56,411 nucleotides of DNA, taken from positions 1 through 56,411 of the forward strand of contig JAFQWY010000116.1 of the NCBI GenBank assembly GCA_017407225.1, read 5' to 3'. The translations under genes and the position numbers were made by a program. The notes below the pieces were generated by a model, which had not been told where the DNA came from, did not search any database, and saw only the letters and a program-made list of their open reading frames with translations. This document shows, in pieces, positions 7,859 through 16,089 of this stretch; the stretch's first letter is position 1; every line of letters starts with the position of its first letter. The DNA comes from Clostridia bacterium. GTDB taxonomy: Bacteria > Bacillota > Clostridia > Oscillospirales > CAG-272.

Positions 7859-8617
7859 ATGAATATGCAGTCCAATAAAATCCGCCGTGCCTTTACCGCC
7901 GCATTCCCCCGGACCCTTCCCGTGTTCGCCGGATACTGCTTCCTCGGTATGACCTACGGCATCTTTCTCAATACCAGCGGACTCCCGGTGTGGTACCCGC
8001 TGATCATGTCTTTGATTATCTTTTCGGGTTCGGCTGAAATCATCGCGGTCAGCTGTATGCTGGGAGCCTTCAATCCCGCAAACGCATTTGTCATCGCGTT
8101 CATGACCGGTGCACGCTACCTTTTCTACGGCATCTCCATGCTGGACAAATTCCGCGGCACGGGATGGAAGAAATTCTACCTCATCTACGGCATGGTGGAC
8201 GAAACCTTCTCCATCAACTATCAGTCCGTGATCGCCCCCGATGTGGACAGGGGCTGGTTCATGTTCTTCGTGACCCTCATGGATCACCTGTACTGGATTT
8301 TCGGTGCCAATATGGGCTCCCTCCTCGGTTCCTTCATCGGATTCTCCACGGAGGGTCTGGATTTTGTCATGACCGCCATGTTCGTGGTCATCTTCATGAA
8401 TCAGTGGATGACGGAAAAGCGGCACCTGAGCGAGCTGATCGGCATCGGATGCGCCCTGCTGTGCCTGATTCTCTTCGGTGCGGACAATTTCATCATTCCC
8501 ACCATGATCGCCATTCTCACCGCCCTCACCGCGGCGCGTAAGCCCCTTGACCGGATGGCGGACGAAAACGAAGCCTACAAAATCGCGCAGGCAGAAAAGG
8601 CAGGTGTGAAGTCATGA
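7859..8617 (+). CDS. azlC: AzlC-family branched-chain amino acid exporter, large subunit
   Basis: The product is 252 residues with about seven membrane helices. The N-terminal half carries the AzlC pattern: F-x-G-Y-x-F-L-G-M-T-Y-G, then [14 protein letters not shown] and [14 protein letters not shown]. With AzlD it forms a two-component exporter (LIV-E family) for branched-chain amino acids or their analogues across the cell membrane. The azlD start overlaps its stop (ATGA), which is the usual arrangement. The C-terminal tail (about 225-252) is charged and cytoplasmic. Confidence 0.9.
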   Translation: MNMQSNKIRRAFTAAFPRTLPVFAGYCFLGMTYGIFLNTSGLPVWYPLIMSLIIFSGSAEIIAVSCMLGAFNPANAFVIAFMTGARYLFYGISMLDKFRGTGWKKFYLIYGMVDETFSINYQSVIAPDVDRGWFMFFVTLMDHLYWIFGANMGSLLGSFIGFSTEGLDFVMTAMFVVIFMNQWMTEKRHLSELIGIGCALLCLILFGADNFIIPTMIAILTALTAARKPLDRMADENEAYKIAQAEKAGVKS

Positions 8618-8940
8618 CAACCGCACAGCAGCTGATTACCATTCTCATGATCTCCCTTGGCACCATGTCCATGCGGTTTCTGCCCTTCCTCATCTTCCCG
8701 GCAGGAAAACCCACGCCGAAGTACATCCGGTATCTGGGCAAGGTTCTCCCCGGCGCCGTCTTCGGGATGCTGGTGGTGTACTGTCTGAAAAATGTCAGCG
8801 TCACTTCCTTCCCTTTCGGGATTCCCGAACTGATCGGCATCGCGGTCACCGCCGTCCTCCATCTCTGGAAGAAGCAGATGATCCTCTCCATGGGCGCGGG
8901 AACCATCGTGTACATGATTCTCGTGCAGTTTGTGTTCTGA
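8614..8940 (+). CDS. azlD: AzlD-family small subunit of amino acid exporter
   Basis: The product is 108 residues with three to four hydrophobic helices. The AzlD pattern is visible: [13 protein letters not shown] near the start, [22 protein letters not shown], then a terminal helix. It overlaps azlC by four bases (ATGA), implying coupled translation and equal subunit amounts. It partners AzlC in the membrane. Confidence 0.88.
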   Translation: MTTAQQLITILMISLGTMSMRFLPFLIFPAGKPTPKYIRYLGKVLPGAVFGMLVVYCLKNVSVTSFPFGIPELIGIAVTAVLHLWKKQMILSMGAGTIVYMILVQFVF

Positions 8941-8947
8941 GAAAAAG

Positions 8948-8983
8948 CAAAACAGTCCGTGATCCGTCGCGGGCTGTTTTTTG
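8948..8983. terminator. Bidirectional terminator between azlD and the LysR gene
   Basis: The AAAACAGTCCG/CGGGCTGTTTT stem contains one G-T pair and ends in T6 on the plus strand. It serves azlCD and probably the convergent LysR gene. Confidence 0.8.
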
Positions 8984-8985
8984 TC

Positions 8986-9840
8986 TCAGCTGTTTTTCAG
9001 TTTTTCCATATACTCCGTGAGGAAGGTATAGAACGCTGCGGCTTCTTCCCGTTCGCTGCTGCAGGTGACCACGATATCCCGGCTGCATCCTTCCTTCAGC
9101 TCCAGGAGACGCACATGATCCGGGGTGGCTCCCCATGTGTATGCAGGCCAGAATCCCACACCGCATCCGGATGCGATCAGGTTGTGTACCGCGGACGGCG
9201 TATCGCTCTCGAACACGATCCGGGGCATGAATCCTTCTCCGGCACAGAAGCGGTCGCAGATGGAGCGGAACAGGCGGGTACCGGCAAGGCAGACGAACTC
9301 CTCCTCACGGATGTCGGCAAGGGAAATGGCGCGGAGTCCCCGGAATTTTCCCGTATCCGGCACGGCAAGAAGCACCGGCTCCGTGAAGACATACTCCCGG
9401 CATCCCTCTTCCGAGCCTTCGTGCCGCAGACAGGTGGTGACACGGATATCGCACAGATCCAGTCTCACATCCTGCACCATGCGGAACCGGGTGTCCCGCA
9501 GAGCGCGGTAGGCGATCACGGCATCGGTCACGCAGGCGGATGCCGCCATAATATTCAGACGGACCGTGGCACGGCGGCTTTCCGACATTCTTCTTACCTC
9601 ATCGGGCAGGCTCTCCAGAGTCTCCATCACCGGATTGAGCCGGGCATACATATACCGTCCCGCTTCCGTGAGTACAATCCCGCGGCCCTTTGCTTCAAAC
9701 AGCTTCACGCCCAGCTCATCTTCCAGACGGCGGATCGCCATCGACAGTGCGGGCTGTGCCACATGGAGCTTCTCCGCCGAGCGGGTGACGTGCTGGCTCC
9801 CCGCCACTTCACAGAAATACTTCAGCTGTGTCAGTTCCAT
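8986..9840 (-). CDS. LysR-family transcriptional regulator
   Basis: The product is 284 residues. The N-terminal winged helix-turn-helix is classic: MELTQLKYFCEVAGSQHVTR, then AEKLHVAQPALSMAIRRLEDELGVKLF. The co-inducer-binding domain (about 90-284) has the periplasmic-binding fold pattern, with ASGCGVGFWPAY near the end. The gene is divergent from the SemiSWEET-like/PTS genes, so by the usual LysR logic it probably controls them and itself. A pair of direct repeats in the shared control region is the candidate operator. Confidence 0.9.
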   Translation of the reverse strand: MELTQLKYFCEVAGSQHVTRSAEKLHVAQPALSMAIRRLEDELGVKLFEAKGRGIVLTEAGRYMYARLNPVMETLESLPDEVRRMSESRRATVRLNIMAASACVTDAVIAYRALRDTRFRMVQDVRLDLCDIRVTTCLRHEGSEEGCREYVFTEPVLLAVPDTGKFRGLRAISLADIREEEFVCLAGTRLFRSICDRFCAGEGFMPRIVFESDTPSAVHNLIASGCGVGFWPAYTWGATPDHVRLLELKEGCSRDIVVTCSSEREEAAAFYTFLTEYMEKLKNS

Positions 9841-9862
9841 AATATCCTCTCATTATTTTTGT

Positions 9863-9910
9863 GTTATCGGTTGCATCAATATTATATATTTTACATAATC
9901 GGTTGTCAAT
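9863..9910. promoter_or_regulatory. Candidate LysR operator in divergent region
   Basis: Two near-identical boxes, TTATCGGTTGCATCAAT (9864-9880) and TAATCGGTTGTCAAT (9896-9910), are spaced 32 bp apart (about three helical turns). A TATAAT box follows at 9913-9918 for the rightward gene. Confidence 0.5.
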
Positions 9911-9948
9911 GGTATAATAGAAACATCTCAGAAAAAGAGGGAAAAATC

Positions 9949-10221
9949 ATGTCAGAACTGCTGGAAACCGTTATGCTCATCTGCTTCGGACTGTCGTGGC
10001 CCGTGAATGTATACCGGAGTTACACCTCCCGTACCGCCAGGGGAATGAGTCCCTTGTTCATCCTCCTGATCATCATCGGATATACTGCCGGAATTGCCGC
10101 CAAAATTCTCTCCGGAAATACCGGATTCATACTGGCGGTCTACCTGATCAACCTGACCGTGGTGCTTCTGGATCTGGCGGTGTATTTCAGAAACCGCCGC
10201 CTTGACCGTCGTATGCGATGA
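9949..10221 (+). CDS. SemiSWEET/PQ-loop-like small membrane transporter
   Basis: The product is 90 residues with three hydrophobic helices. The first helix carries CFGLSWPVNVYRSYTSRTAR, matching the Pro-x-x-x-x-S/T pattern of bacterial SemiSWEET and PQ-loop proteins, which work as dimers to move sugars or small solutes. The start ATG at 9949 follows AGAGGG and a TATAAT box at 9913. The next gene downstream is a sugar PTS permease, consistent with a sugar link. Specificity cannot be told. Confidence 0.65.
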   Translation: MSELLETVMLICFGLSWPVNVYRSYTSRTARGMSPLFILLIIIGYTAGIAAKILSGNTGFILAVYLINLTVVLLDLAVYFRNRRLDRRMR

Positions 10222-10249
10222 ATAAAAATCCCCTGACCGGGAAATACTG

Positions 10250-10292
10250 CCTCCGATATGATATTCACATTATCATCCATCGGAGGTTTTTT
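10250..10292 (+). promoter_or_regulatory. Terminator-like hairpin sequestering the PTS ribosome site
   Basis: The arms CCTCCGAT (10250-10257) and ATCGGAGG (10279-10286), plus an inner ATGATA/TATCAT stem, form a long hairpin followed by T6 and then the ATG at 10293. The 3' arm is the only Shine-Dalgarno sequence of the PTS gene. A possible internal promoter (CTGACC at 10233, TATGAT at 10257-10262) would make transcripts lacking the 5' arm. Confidence 0.7.
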
Positions 10293-11900
10293 ATGTCTGA
10301 AACCGCAAAACGAAATTCGGGATTCTTTTCCCTCATGCAGAGAATCGGGCGGTCGTTCATGCTGCCCATTGCACTTCTGCCTGTGGCGGGGCTGCTTCTG
10401 GGAATCGGCGCGTCCTTCACCAATGCCGCCACTCTGGAAGCCTACGGTCTGACCTCATTCATGGGGGAAGGAACCCTCCTCTACTCCGTCTTCTCCGTGC
10501 TGTCGTCCGTGGGCGATGTCATCTTCGCCAATCTGCCCATTCTCTTTGCCATGGGGGTGGCGCTGGGTATGGCGGAAAACGAAAAAGCCACCGCAACTCT
10601 CTCCGCCGCCATCGCATTCTTCGTTATGCACATGACCGTTTCCTCCCTGCTCCGTCTGAACGGCAAACTGGAGCCGGGCGTGATGCAGGAGGGCACCGTC
10701 GCCGATGTGGTGGGCATCCAGTCCCTGCAGATGGGCGTCTTCGGCGGCATCGTGGTGGGACTGGGCGTGGCGTTCCTCCACAACCGGTTCTATAAAATCA
10801 AGCTCCCGGATGTGATCTCCTTCTTCGGCGGCACCCGGTTCGTCCCCATCATCTCCACGGTCACTTATGTGGGCGTGGGCGTCATCATGTACTTTGTCTG
10901 GCCGGCGGTACAGAGCGGCATCTACGCGCTGGGGGATCTGGTGCTGCGATCGGGATATGCCGGGACTCTCATCTACGGCTTCATCGAGCGGATTCTGATT
11001 CCCTTCGGACTGCATCATGTGTTCTACCTCCCGTTCTGGCAGACCGGGGTGGGCGGATCCGCCATGATCGACGGTGTGCTGATCTATGGTGCCCAGAACA
11101 TCTTCTTCGCGGAGCTGGCTTCTCCGTCTACGGTAAAATTCTCCGTGGATGCTACCCGGTTCATGAGCGGAAAATTCCCCATGATGATCTTCGGTCTGCC
11201 CGGTGCGGCTCTTGCCATGTATACCTGCGCAAAGCCCGAAAAGAAAAAAACGGCAGGCTCCCTCCTGTTTTCCGCGGCTCTCACCTCAGTGCTGACGGGA
11301 ATCACTGAGCCCATCGAGTTCACCTTCCTGTTCGTGGCGCCGGTGCTGTACGTGATCCACTCGGTGCTGGCCGGAGCATCCTATATGCTGATGCACATTC
11401 TTGATGTGGGTGTGGGCATGACCTTCTCCGGAGGACTCATCGACCTGACCCTGTTCGGCATTCTGCAGGGCAACGACAAGACCAACTGGATCATGGTACC
11501 CATCGTGGGGCTGGTGTACTTCGCGGTTTACTTCTTCCTGTTCCGGTTCCTGATCCGGTGGAGAAACTACGTCACCCCCGGACGGGAAGAGGACACGGAA
11601 GAGACAAAGCTGTACACCCGTGCGGATTACAACCGGAAAAAAGAACAGTCGGCTGACCGTCCGGCGGCGATTCTGGCATCCCTGGGCGGAGAAGGGAATA
11701 TCCTGAATCTGGACTGCTGTGCCACACGCCTGCGGATCACGGTCGGTGACAGTACGCTGGTAAGCCGGACCGGACTGAAATCCACCGGTGCGGCGGGGGT
11801 GATCGTCAAAGGAAACGGTGTGCAGGTCATCTACGGACCGCAGGTATCCGTCATCAAGAGCGAGGTGGAAGAACTGCTCCGCAGAATCAGAGAAAACTGA
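10293..11900 (+). CDS. PTS sugar permease EIICB (glucose / maltose / GlcNAc type)
   Basis: The product is 535 residues. The ATG at 10293 is preceded by GGAGG. Residues about 1-410 are the EIIC membrane domain of the glucose superfamily: GRSFMLPIALLPVAGLLLGI, IPFGLHHVFYLPFWQ, and GITEPIEFTFLFVAP, which contains the family GxxEPxEF motif. After a linker, residues about 455-535 form EIIB with the phospho-cysteine motif LDCCATRLRIT. The protein imports and phosphorylates a hexose or amino sugar, taking phosphate from an EIIA not encoded here. The sugar cannot be decided from sequence. The ribosome site lies in a terminator-like hairpin. Confidence 0.9.
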   Translation: MSETAKRNSGFFSLMQRIGRSFMLPIALLPVAGLLLGIGASFTNAATLEAYGLTSFMGEGTLLYSVFSVLSSVGDVIFANLPILFAMGVALGMAENEKATATLSAAIAFFVMHMTVSSLLRLNGKLEPGVMQEGTVADVVGIQSLQMGVFGGIVVGLGVAFLHNRFYKIKLPDVISFFGGTRFVPIISTVTYVGVGVIMYFVWPAVQSGIYALGDLVLRSGYAGTLIYGFIERILIPFGLHHVFYLPFWQTGVGGSAMIDGVLIYGAQNIFFAELASPSTVKFSVDATRFMSGKFPMMIFGLPGAALAMYTCAKPEKKKTAGSLLFSAALTSVLTGITEPIEFTFLFVAPVLYVIHSVLAGASYMLMHILDVGVGMTFSGGLIDLTLFGILQGNDKTNWIMVPIVGLVYFAVYFFLFRFLIRWRNYVTPGREEDTEETKLYTRADYNRKKEQSADRPAAILASLGGEGNILNLDCCATRLRITVGDSTLVSRTGLKSTGAAGVIVKGNGVQVIYGPQVSVIKSEVEELLRRIREN

Positions 11901-11904
11901 ACAG

Positions 11905-11961
11905 AAAAACGGCTGCCGCATTCCGTAAAATCACAGACGGAAATGCAGCGGCCGTTTCTTA
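11905..11961. terminator. Bidirectional terminator between PTS and ABC genes
   Basis: Arms AAACGGCTGC and GCAGCGGCCGTTT with an inner TTCCGT/ACGGAA stem lie between convergent genes. Confidence 0.75.
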
Positions 11962-11967
11962 TTCTGT

Positions 11968-13740
11968 TTATGCTTCTTCGGCGGAATCCAGACCGGTGTT
12001 GGCACGGAACTGAAGCTGGTACAGCTCGGCGTAGATGCCGTTCTTCTGAATCAGGTCTTCGTGACGTCCCTGTTCCACAATGCGTCCGCCGGAGATGACT
12101 GCGATTTCATCGGCGTTCTTGATGGTGGACAGGCGGTGAGCCACGACGAGGGTGGTTCTGCCCTTGCACAGCTCGTCCAGGGACTGCTGGATGAGAATTT
12201 CGGTGGTGTTGTCCAGGGCGGAGGTGGCTTCGTCGAGGATCAGGATGGGCGGATTCTTCAAAAATACTCTTGCAATGGAGAGTCTCTGCTTCTGGCCTCC
12301 TGAGAGTCTTACACCGCGCTCGCCGATTTCGGTGGCGTATCCGTTTTCAAGACTCATGATCCAGTCGTGGATGTTGGCGCGCTTGGCGGCTTCCACGATT
12401 TCCTCCTCGGTGGCATCAAGGCGGCCGTAGAGGATGTTGTCGCGGATGGTGGCGTTGAACAGGTAGATATCCTGCTGGACGATACCGATATTCCGTCGGA
12501 GGGACTCCATGGTCACACCCCGGATTTCCTTGCCGTCGATGAGGATTTCGCCCTGCTGCAGCTTATAGAAATTGGGGATCAGATGGCAGATGGTGGTCTT
12601 GCCGCCGCCGGAGGGTCCTACCAGTGCGAAGGTTCTGCCCTTTTCGATATTCAGGGACACATCGGTGAGGACATCCACGGGATCGGTCATGGTGCCGTCT
12701 TCCTTCTCGGTGGGATCGTAGGCGAAGGTGACGTTCTTCAGCTCAATATGACCTTCCGCCTTGCCCATGTCAACCGCACCTTCCTTGTCGGATTCGGGGA
12801 TTTCATCCATGATCTGGAGGAATCTTTCAAAGCCGGTGACGCCGTTCTGGTACTGTTCCATGAAGTTGATGAGGGTCATGACGGGGGAGATGAACATCCC
12901 CACGGAGACCACGAATGCGGAGTAGTCGCCGAAGCCGATTCTGCCGCTGTACAGGAACAGACCGCCGGCGATGAGGACGATGACATTGAATACATCGGTG
13001 ATGAATGCGGTGCCGGAGTGGAACTGACCCATGGCCTTGTAGGCATCGGAACGGGCAGCCACGAAGGATTCGTTGCCCTCTTCAAACTTTTCCGCTTCCT
13101 TTTCCGCGTTGGTGAATGCCTTGGTTACCCGGATCCCGGAGATGGAGGATTCCAGAGATGCATTGATCTGGGCTACGGACTGACGGCTTCTGGTGAAGGC
13201 ATCGCGCATCTTCTTCCGCAGAACTGCCGCAATGAGAACCAGGAAGGGAACCGCCGCGAAGATGATGAGGGTCAGCCAGATGTCGATGGTGGACAGATAA
13301 ATGAAGGATGCGATGATGGAGATGGCGGAGATGATCAGGTTTTCGGGACCGTGGTGGGCAAGCTCGGAGATGTCCATGAGGTCGTTGGTCATCCGGGACA
13401 TGATCTTACCGGTCTCGTGATTGTCATAGAAGGAGTAAGGGAGCTTTTCCAGATGGGTGAACATATCGCTTCTCATCTGTGCCTGCATCCGCACACCCAT
13501 GACGTGACCGATGTACTGGATGAAGAAGTTCAGAAGCATCTTGACGCCGTACAGGGCAAGGAGGGTCAGCCCGAATACGATGATGAGCTGATATTTTTTA
13601 TTCGGAATCAGGTCGTTGAGCATATTCCGCGTGACAATGGGATACACAATCCCGATGAGGGACACGCACAGGGAAGCCAGCATATCGAGAACGAAGATTC
13701 TCATGTGCGGCTTGTAGTAAGCGGCAAATCGTTTGAGCAT
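11968..13740 (-). CDS. ABC exporter half-transporter (permease + ATPase)
   Basis: The product is 590 residues. Residues about 1-320 form a six-helix transmembrane domain of the MsbA/BmrA type. Residues about 345-580 form the nucleotide-binding domain with Walker A (GPSGGGKTT), Q-loop (VQQDIYLF), signature LSGGQKQR, Walker B ILILDEATSALD and H-loop VAHRLSTI. It is a half-transporter; no partner lies adjacent, so it probably works as a homodimer exporting lipid, peptide or drug. The start ATG follows GGGAG, and a promoter lies just upstream. Confidence 0.93.
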   Translation of the reverse strand: MLKRFAAYYKPHMRIFVLDMLASLCVSLIGIVYPIVTRNMLNDLIPNKKYQLIIVFGLTLLALYGVKMLLNFFIQYIGHVMGVRMQAQMRSDMFTHLEKLPYSFYDNHETGKIMSRMTNDLMDISELAHHGPENLIISAISIIASFIYLSTIDIWLTLIIFAAVPFLVLIAAVLRKKMRDAFTRSRQSVAQINASLESSISGIRVTKAFTNAEKEAEKFEEGNESFVAARSDAYKAMGQFHSGTAFITDVFNVIVLIAGGLFLYSGRIGFGDYSAFVVSVGMFISPVMTLINFMEQYQNGVTGFERFLQIMDEIPESDKEGAVDMGKAEGHIELKNVTFAYDPTEKEDGTMTDPVDVLTDVSLNIEKGRTFALVGPSGGGKTTICHLIPNFYKLQQGEILIDGKEIRGVTMESLRRNIGIVQQDIYLFNATIRDNILYGRLDATEEEIVEAAKRANIHDWIMSLENGYATEIGERGVRLSGGQKQRLSIARVFLKNPPILILDEATSALDNTTEILIQQSLDELCKGRTTLVVAHRLSTIKNADEIAVISGGRIVEQGRHEDLIQKNGIYAELYQLQFRANTGLDSAEEA

Positions 13741-13770
13741 GATTTTCTCCCGTATTATGAATTTGCCTTA

Positions 13771-13799
13771 ATGATAACACAATTTTTAAATTTTGTCAA
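13771..13799 (-). promoter_or_regulatory. Promoter of the ABC exporter gene
   Basis: Minus strand TTGACA (13794-13799), 17 bp, TATCAT (13771-13776). Confidence 0.75.
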
Positions 13800-13831
13800 T
13801 GAAGTTGTAAGAATATATTTAACCCTGCGGA

Positions 13832-13860
13832 TTGCGGAATTTTGTCGGATGTGGTATAAT
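13832..13860 (+). promoter_or_regulatory. Promoter of the candidate structured RNA
   Basis: TTGCGG (13832-13837), 17 bp, TATAAT (13855-13860), with no ORF for almost 390 bp downstream. Confidence 0.65.
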
Positions 13861-13866
13861 ATCTCT

Positions 13867-14150
13867 GTACCATAAATCCAAAATTCCCTGCCGTCTGTGC
13901 ATTTACAGAAAACCAAAGCTGATAATACGCCCCCGGCGTCGTCAGTCAAAATCCCGCCTGTATTGACGCACTGTCAGTGCATAATCTCCCAAAGCTGCAG
14001 CAGCATCCCAAGATGCGGAACCCTGAAGGGAGAAGCCGAAGAACCGCAGGTTCGCGGGGCCAGGATTGATAAGGTCGCGGCCTGAGCGATCTTATCCGCC
14101 CTCCGCGCAGGAGAGAAAAACATATTGAAAATGCGTATGCATTTTCTTCA
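13867..14150 (+). ncRNA. Candidate structured RNA (leader or independent ncRNA), unidentified
   Basis: This promoter-led, gene-free stretch is dense in stems. There is a perfect palindrome GCACTGTCAGTGC (13968-13980). CTCCC near 13986 can pair with GGGAG near 14029. Further stems are GCATC/GATGC and CCGC/GCGG. An 11-bp stem with one G-U, GATAAGGTCGC/GCGATCTTATC (14068-14096), follows, then CTCC/GGAG near 14100. The last stem, GAAAATGC/GCATTTTC (about 14128-14147), lacks a good T tract. No tRNA, tmRNA, SRP, RNase P or riboswitch signature that I know is visible. It may be an independent RNA or the long 5' leader of the gene at 14244. The 3' end is approximate. Confidence 0.5.
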
Positions 14151-14243
14151 ATCAATCACACCAAAGGATCCAAAGCAAACGAAAATCCAAAAACAGAGAA
14201 TAAAACATAAGAAAATACATAACAACGAAAGGAATCAACCATC

Positions 14244-14453
14244 ATGCGGAAAATGCTTCTCGGAATCTATCTTGCCCTTTTGGGAATTGCCGTGCTGATC
14301 GGATTCGGTGTCGGTACGGTCAGCGGTCTTGCCGCTCTTGCTTTTTTCTTTACATCGGCGCACTTCACACTGGACGGCTACTTCACATGGGGACCGAAAG
14401 CCCGGGAGGACGGGGAAGACTCCGAACCTCCCCTGCCCCCTCAGTATAAGTAA
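14244..14453 (+). CDS. Small membrane protein
   Basis: The product is 69 residues. The ATG at 14244 follows GAAAGGA about eight bases upstream. One or two hydrophobic helices (about 5-30 and 30-45) are followed by a charged, proline-rich tail (EDGEDSEPPLPPQYK). No family is recognised. It lies directly downstream of the candidate structured RNA and may be expressed from the same promoter. Confidence 0.6.
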   Translation: MRKMLLGIYLALLGIAVLIGFGVGTVSGLAALAFFFTSAHFTLDGYFTWGPKAREDGEDSEPPLPPQYK

Positions 14454-14467
14454 AACCGGACTTTCCC

Positions 14468-14496
14468 TTGACTTTTTCCGCTGCCTGTGCTATCAT
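14468..14496 (+). promoter_or_regulatory. Promoter of the YgjV-like gene
   Basis: TTGACT (14468-14473), 17 bp, TATCAT (14491-14496). Confidence 0.7.
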
Positions 14497-14529
14497 ATCC
14501 CACGGATTTTCGTGAAATGAGGTACTTCC

Positions 14530-15054
14530 ATGGAAACAGCGGCTCAGATTCTCGGCGTGGTCGGAATCGCCATGTCCTTCTTTATTTATATTGCCCGGAA
14601 GCGCAGCTCCATTCTGCTGTGCAAATTCTCCTGCGACGTGATCTGGGCGGCACACTATTTTCTGATCGGTGCCTGGTCCGGTGCGGCGCTGAACGTGCTT
14701 GCCATGGCGCGGGAAACGGTTTTCTTCAATAAAGATAAAAAATGGGCATCCTCGAAGCTCTGGATGTACCTGTTTGCGGGTCTTACCCTGCTGTCGGGGA
14801 TTCTCACCTGGGAAGGTCCCTCGTCCCTGCTGCCCGCTGTGGGCTCCGTGTGCGCGGTCATCAGTTTCTGGTGTACCAACCCCCTCAACATCCGGCTGCT
14901 TGCCGTTCCCGCACAGGGTCTGTGGACGATCTACAACGTCATTCACCGCTCCCTCACCGGCGGCATCAGCTCCGGTCTGCAGCTGCTCTCCGTTCTGCTG
15001 GGACTGGCGCGGGATCTGCACGAGATGAAGGCGAAAAAAACTGCCGAAAAATAA
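14530..15054 (+). CDS. YgjV-family inner membrane protein
   Basis: The product is 174 residues with about five hydrophobic helices. The pattern fits the YgjV (Imp-YgjV) family: a first helix then a short basic loop (ARKRSSILLCKF), DVIWAAHYFLIGAWSGAALN, then MARETVFFNKDKKW. Family function is unknown. It has its own promoter and a strong terminator. Confidence 0.8.
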   Translation: METAAQILGVVGIAMSFFIYIARKRSSILLCKFSCDVIWAAHYFLIGAWSGAALNVLAMARETVFFNKDKKWASSKLWMYLFAGLTLLSGILTWEGPSSLLPAVGSVCAVISFWCTNPLNIRLLAVPAQGLWTIYNVIHRSLTGGISSGLQLLSVLLGLARDLHEMKAKKTAEK

Positions 15055-15056
15055 AA

Positions 15057-15099
15057 CAATGCTGATGCATTTCGTTCAGAGTGCATCAGCATTTTTGCT
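15057..15099. terminator. Bidirectional terminator
   Basis: A 12-bp stem, AATGCTGATGCA/TGCATCAGCATT, followed by T5, lies between the YgjV gene and the convergent gene at 15106. Confidence 0.85.
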
Positions 15100-15105
15100 G
15101 TCGTA

Positions 15106-15933
15106 TCAGAATTCACCGAATCCAAGCTGTTCGGGAACGGAGGATCTGTGCTGGATTCTGCGGACACCGTCCGGTTTATAGATGACGGCATCCCGGAGGG
15201 GACGTATTTCGCCTGCAAAAACCACGGTCGCAATCGGATCAAACACCGATGCGATTTTTGCGAGGGTACGTCCGGCGGCTACTGTCTGGCTGGAGGTGAA
15301 TACCACGGGATTGGCACGTGCCAGCAGCCCGGTCAGGGAATGATCGCCGCGGCAGAGAATATTGGTGCTGCGCGAGAAGGTGTCGCGGCCCAGAATCAGA
15401 ATTTCCGGCTTGTCGGAGGTCAGAAAAGCGTAGACCGACGCGTACATCTTGTACATGGCGGAATTGTCGTATTCGCGGGGCAGGTATGCGGTCACGGAAA
15501 TGCCGTCAAGACCCATCCGCATCCATTCAAAGGACTGGGCAAGATCTTCCCGTTCGGCAGGGGTATCCGCCGTTACGATGATTTTGGTAATTCCGCAGCG
15601 CACCGCTTCGGAGACGGCTCCCAGAATGGCCACGGAGCGTTCGCATTCACCGCAGAGCACCGTGAACCGACGTCGGGCGATAAACCGTTCCAGATCGCGC
15701 TCCCCGGTATTCCACATGGACGGGAAGGTTTTCATGGCAGCGGACAGGGCGGCATGACCGAAGTCGCCGGAGTTGCCGTAGGCCAGAATATCGCCGGTCA
15801 TGGAGAGCTGGGCGCCCATTTCGGAGGGAAGCGGGAAGGGAGAGGGCGAAAAGATCCCGCAGGAAAAAATGGTTCCGATTGCCGCGCGGATCTGCAAAGC
15901 CGCGTCCGTTGTGCGCCGTCTCTGTTTTGCCAT
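15106..15933 (-). CDS. Protein resembling a degenerate type III restriction (Res) ATPase domain
   Basis: The product is 275 residues. ATG at 15933 is chosen because AAGGAG lies seven bases upstream. By eye, residues about 90-250 follow the order of the N-terminal helicase domain of type III restriction subunits. A stretch like motif Ia is present (GITKIIVTADTPAEREDLAQ), then KPEILILGRDTFSRSTN. A block ending PVVFTSSQ stands where the Walker B DEPH motif is expected, and DPIATVVFAGEIRP stands where the S-A-T region would be. The Walker A site is not present (CGECERSVA). If the relation is right, this is an ATPase-dead relic or a repurposed domain; no methylase subunit is nearby. The family call is uncertain, and 'conserved hypothetical' is the fallback. 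Confidence 0.45.
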   Translation of the reverse strand: MAKQRRRTTDAALQIRAAIGTIFSCGIFSPSPFPLPSEMGAQLSMTGDILAYGNSGDFGHAALSAAMKTFPSMWNTGERDLERFIARRRFTVLCGECERSVAILGAVSEAVRCGITKIIVTADTPAEREDLAQSFEWMRMGLDGISVTAYLPREYDNSAMYKMYASVYAFLTSDKPEILILGRDTFSRSTNILCRGDHSLTGLLARANPVVFTSSQTVAAGRTLAKIASVFDPIATVVFAGEIRPLRDAVIYKPDGVRRIQHRSSVPEQLGFGEF

Positions 15934-16089
15934 CGGGGTACTCCTTCCGAAACTGTATTCTCTGACAGTATAGCACGAAATTTGCGGAAAGTCAAGAATC
16001 TGCCGGGATTTTTGACACTGTTCCCCTGAAATCCGGATAACGGAAACGCACCATGCCTGATAATCGCGATGATGCATGATGCGTCTGTT

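Noticed and set aside
12367-13875. Long open frame (502 codons) on the plus strand opposite the ABC transporter
   Set aside because: Antisense shadow of a gene with all ABC motifs; composition is Gly/His/Asp-rich with no ribosome site or known domain.
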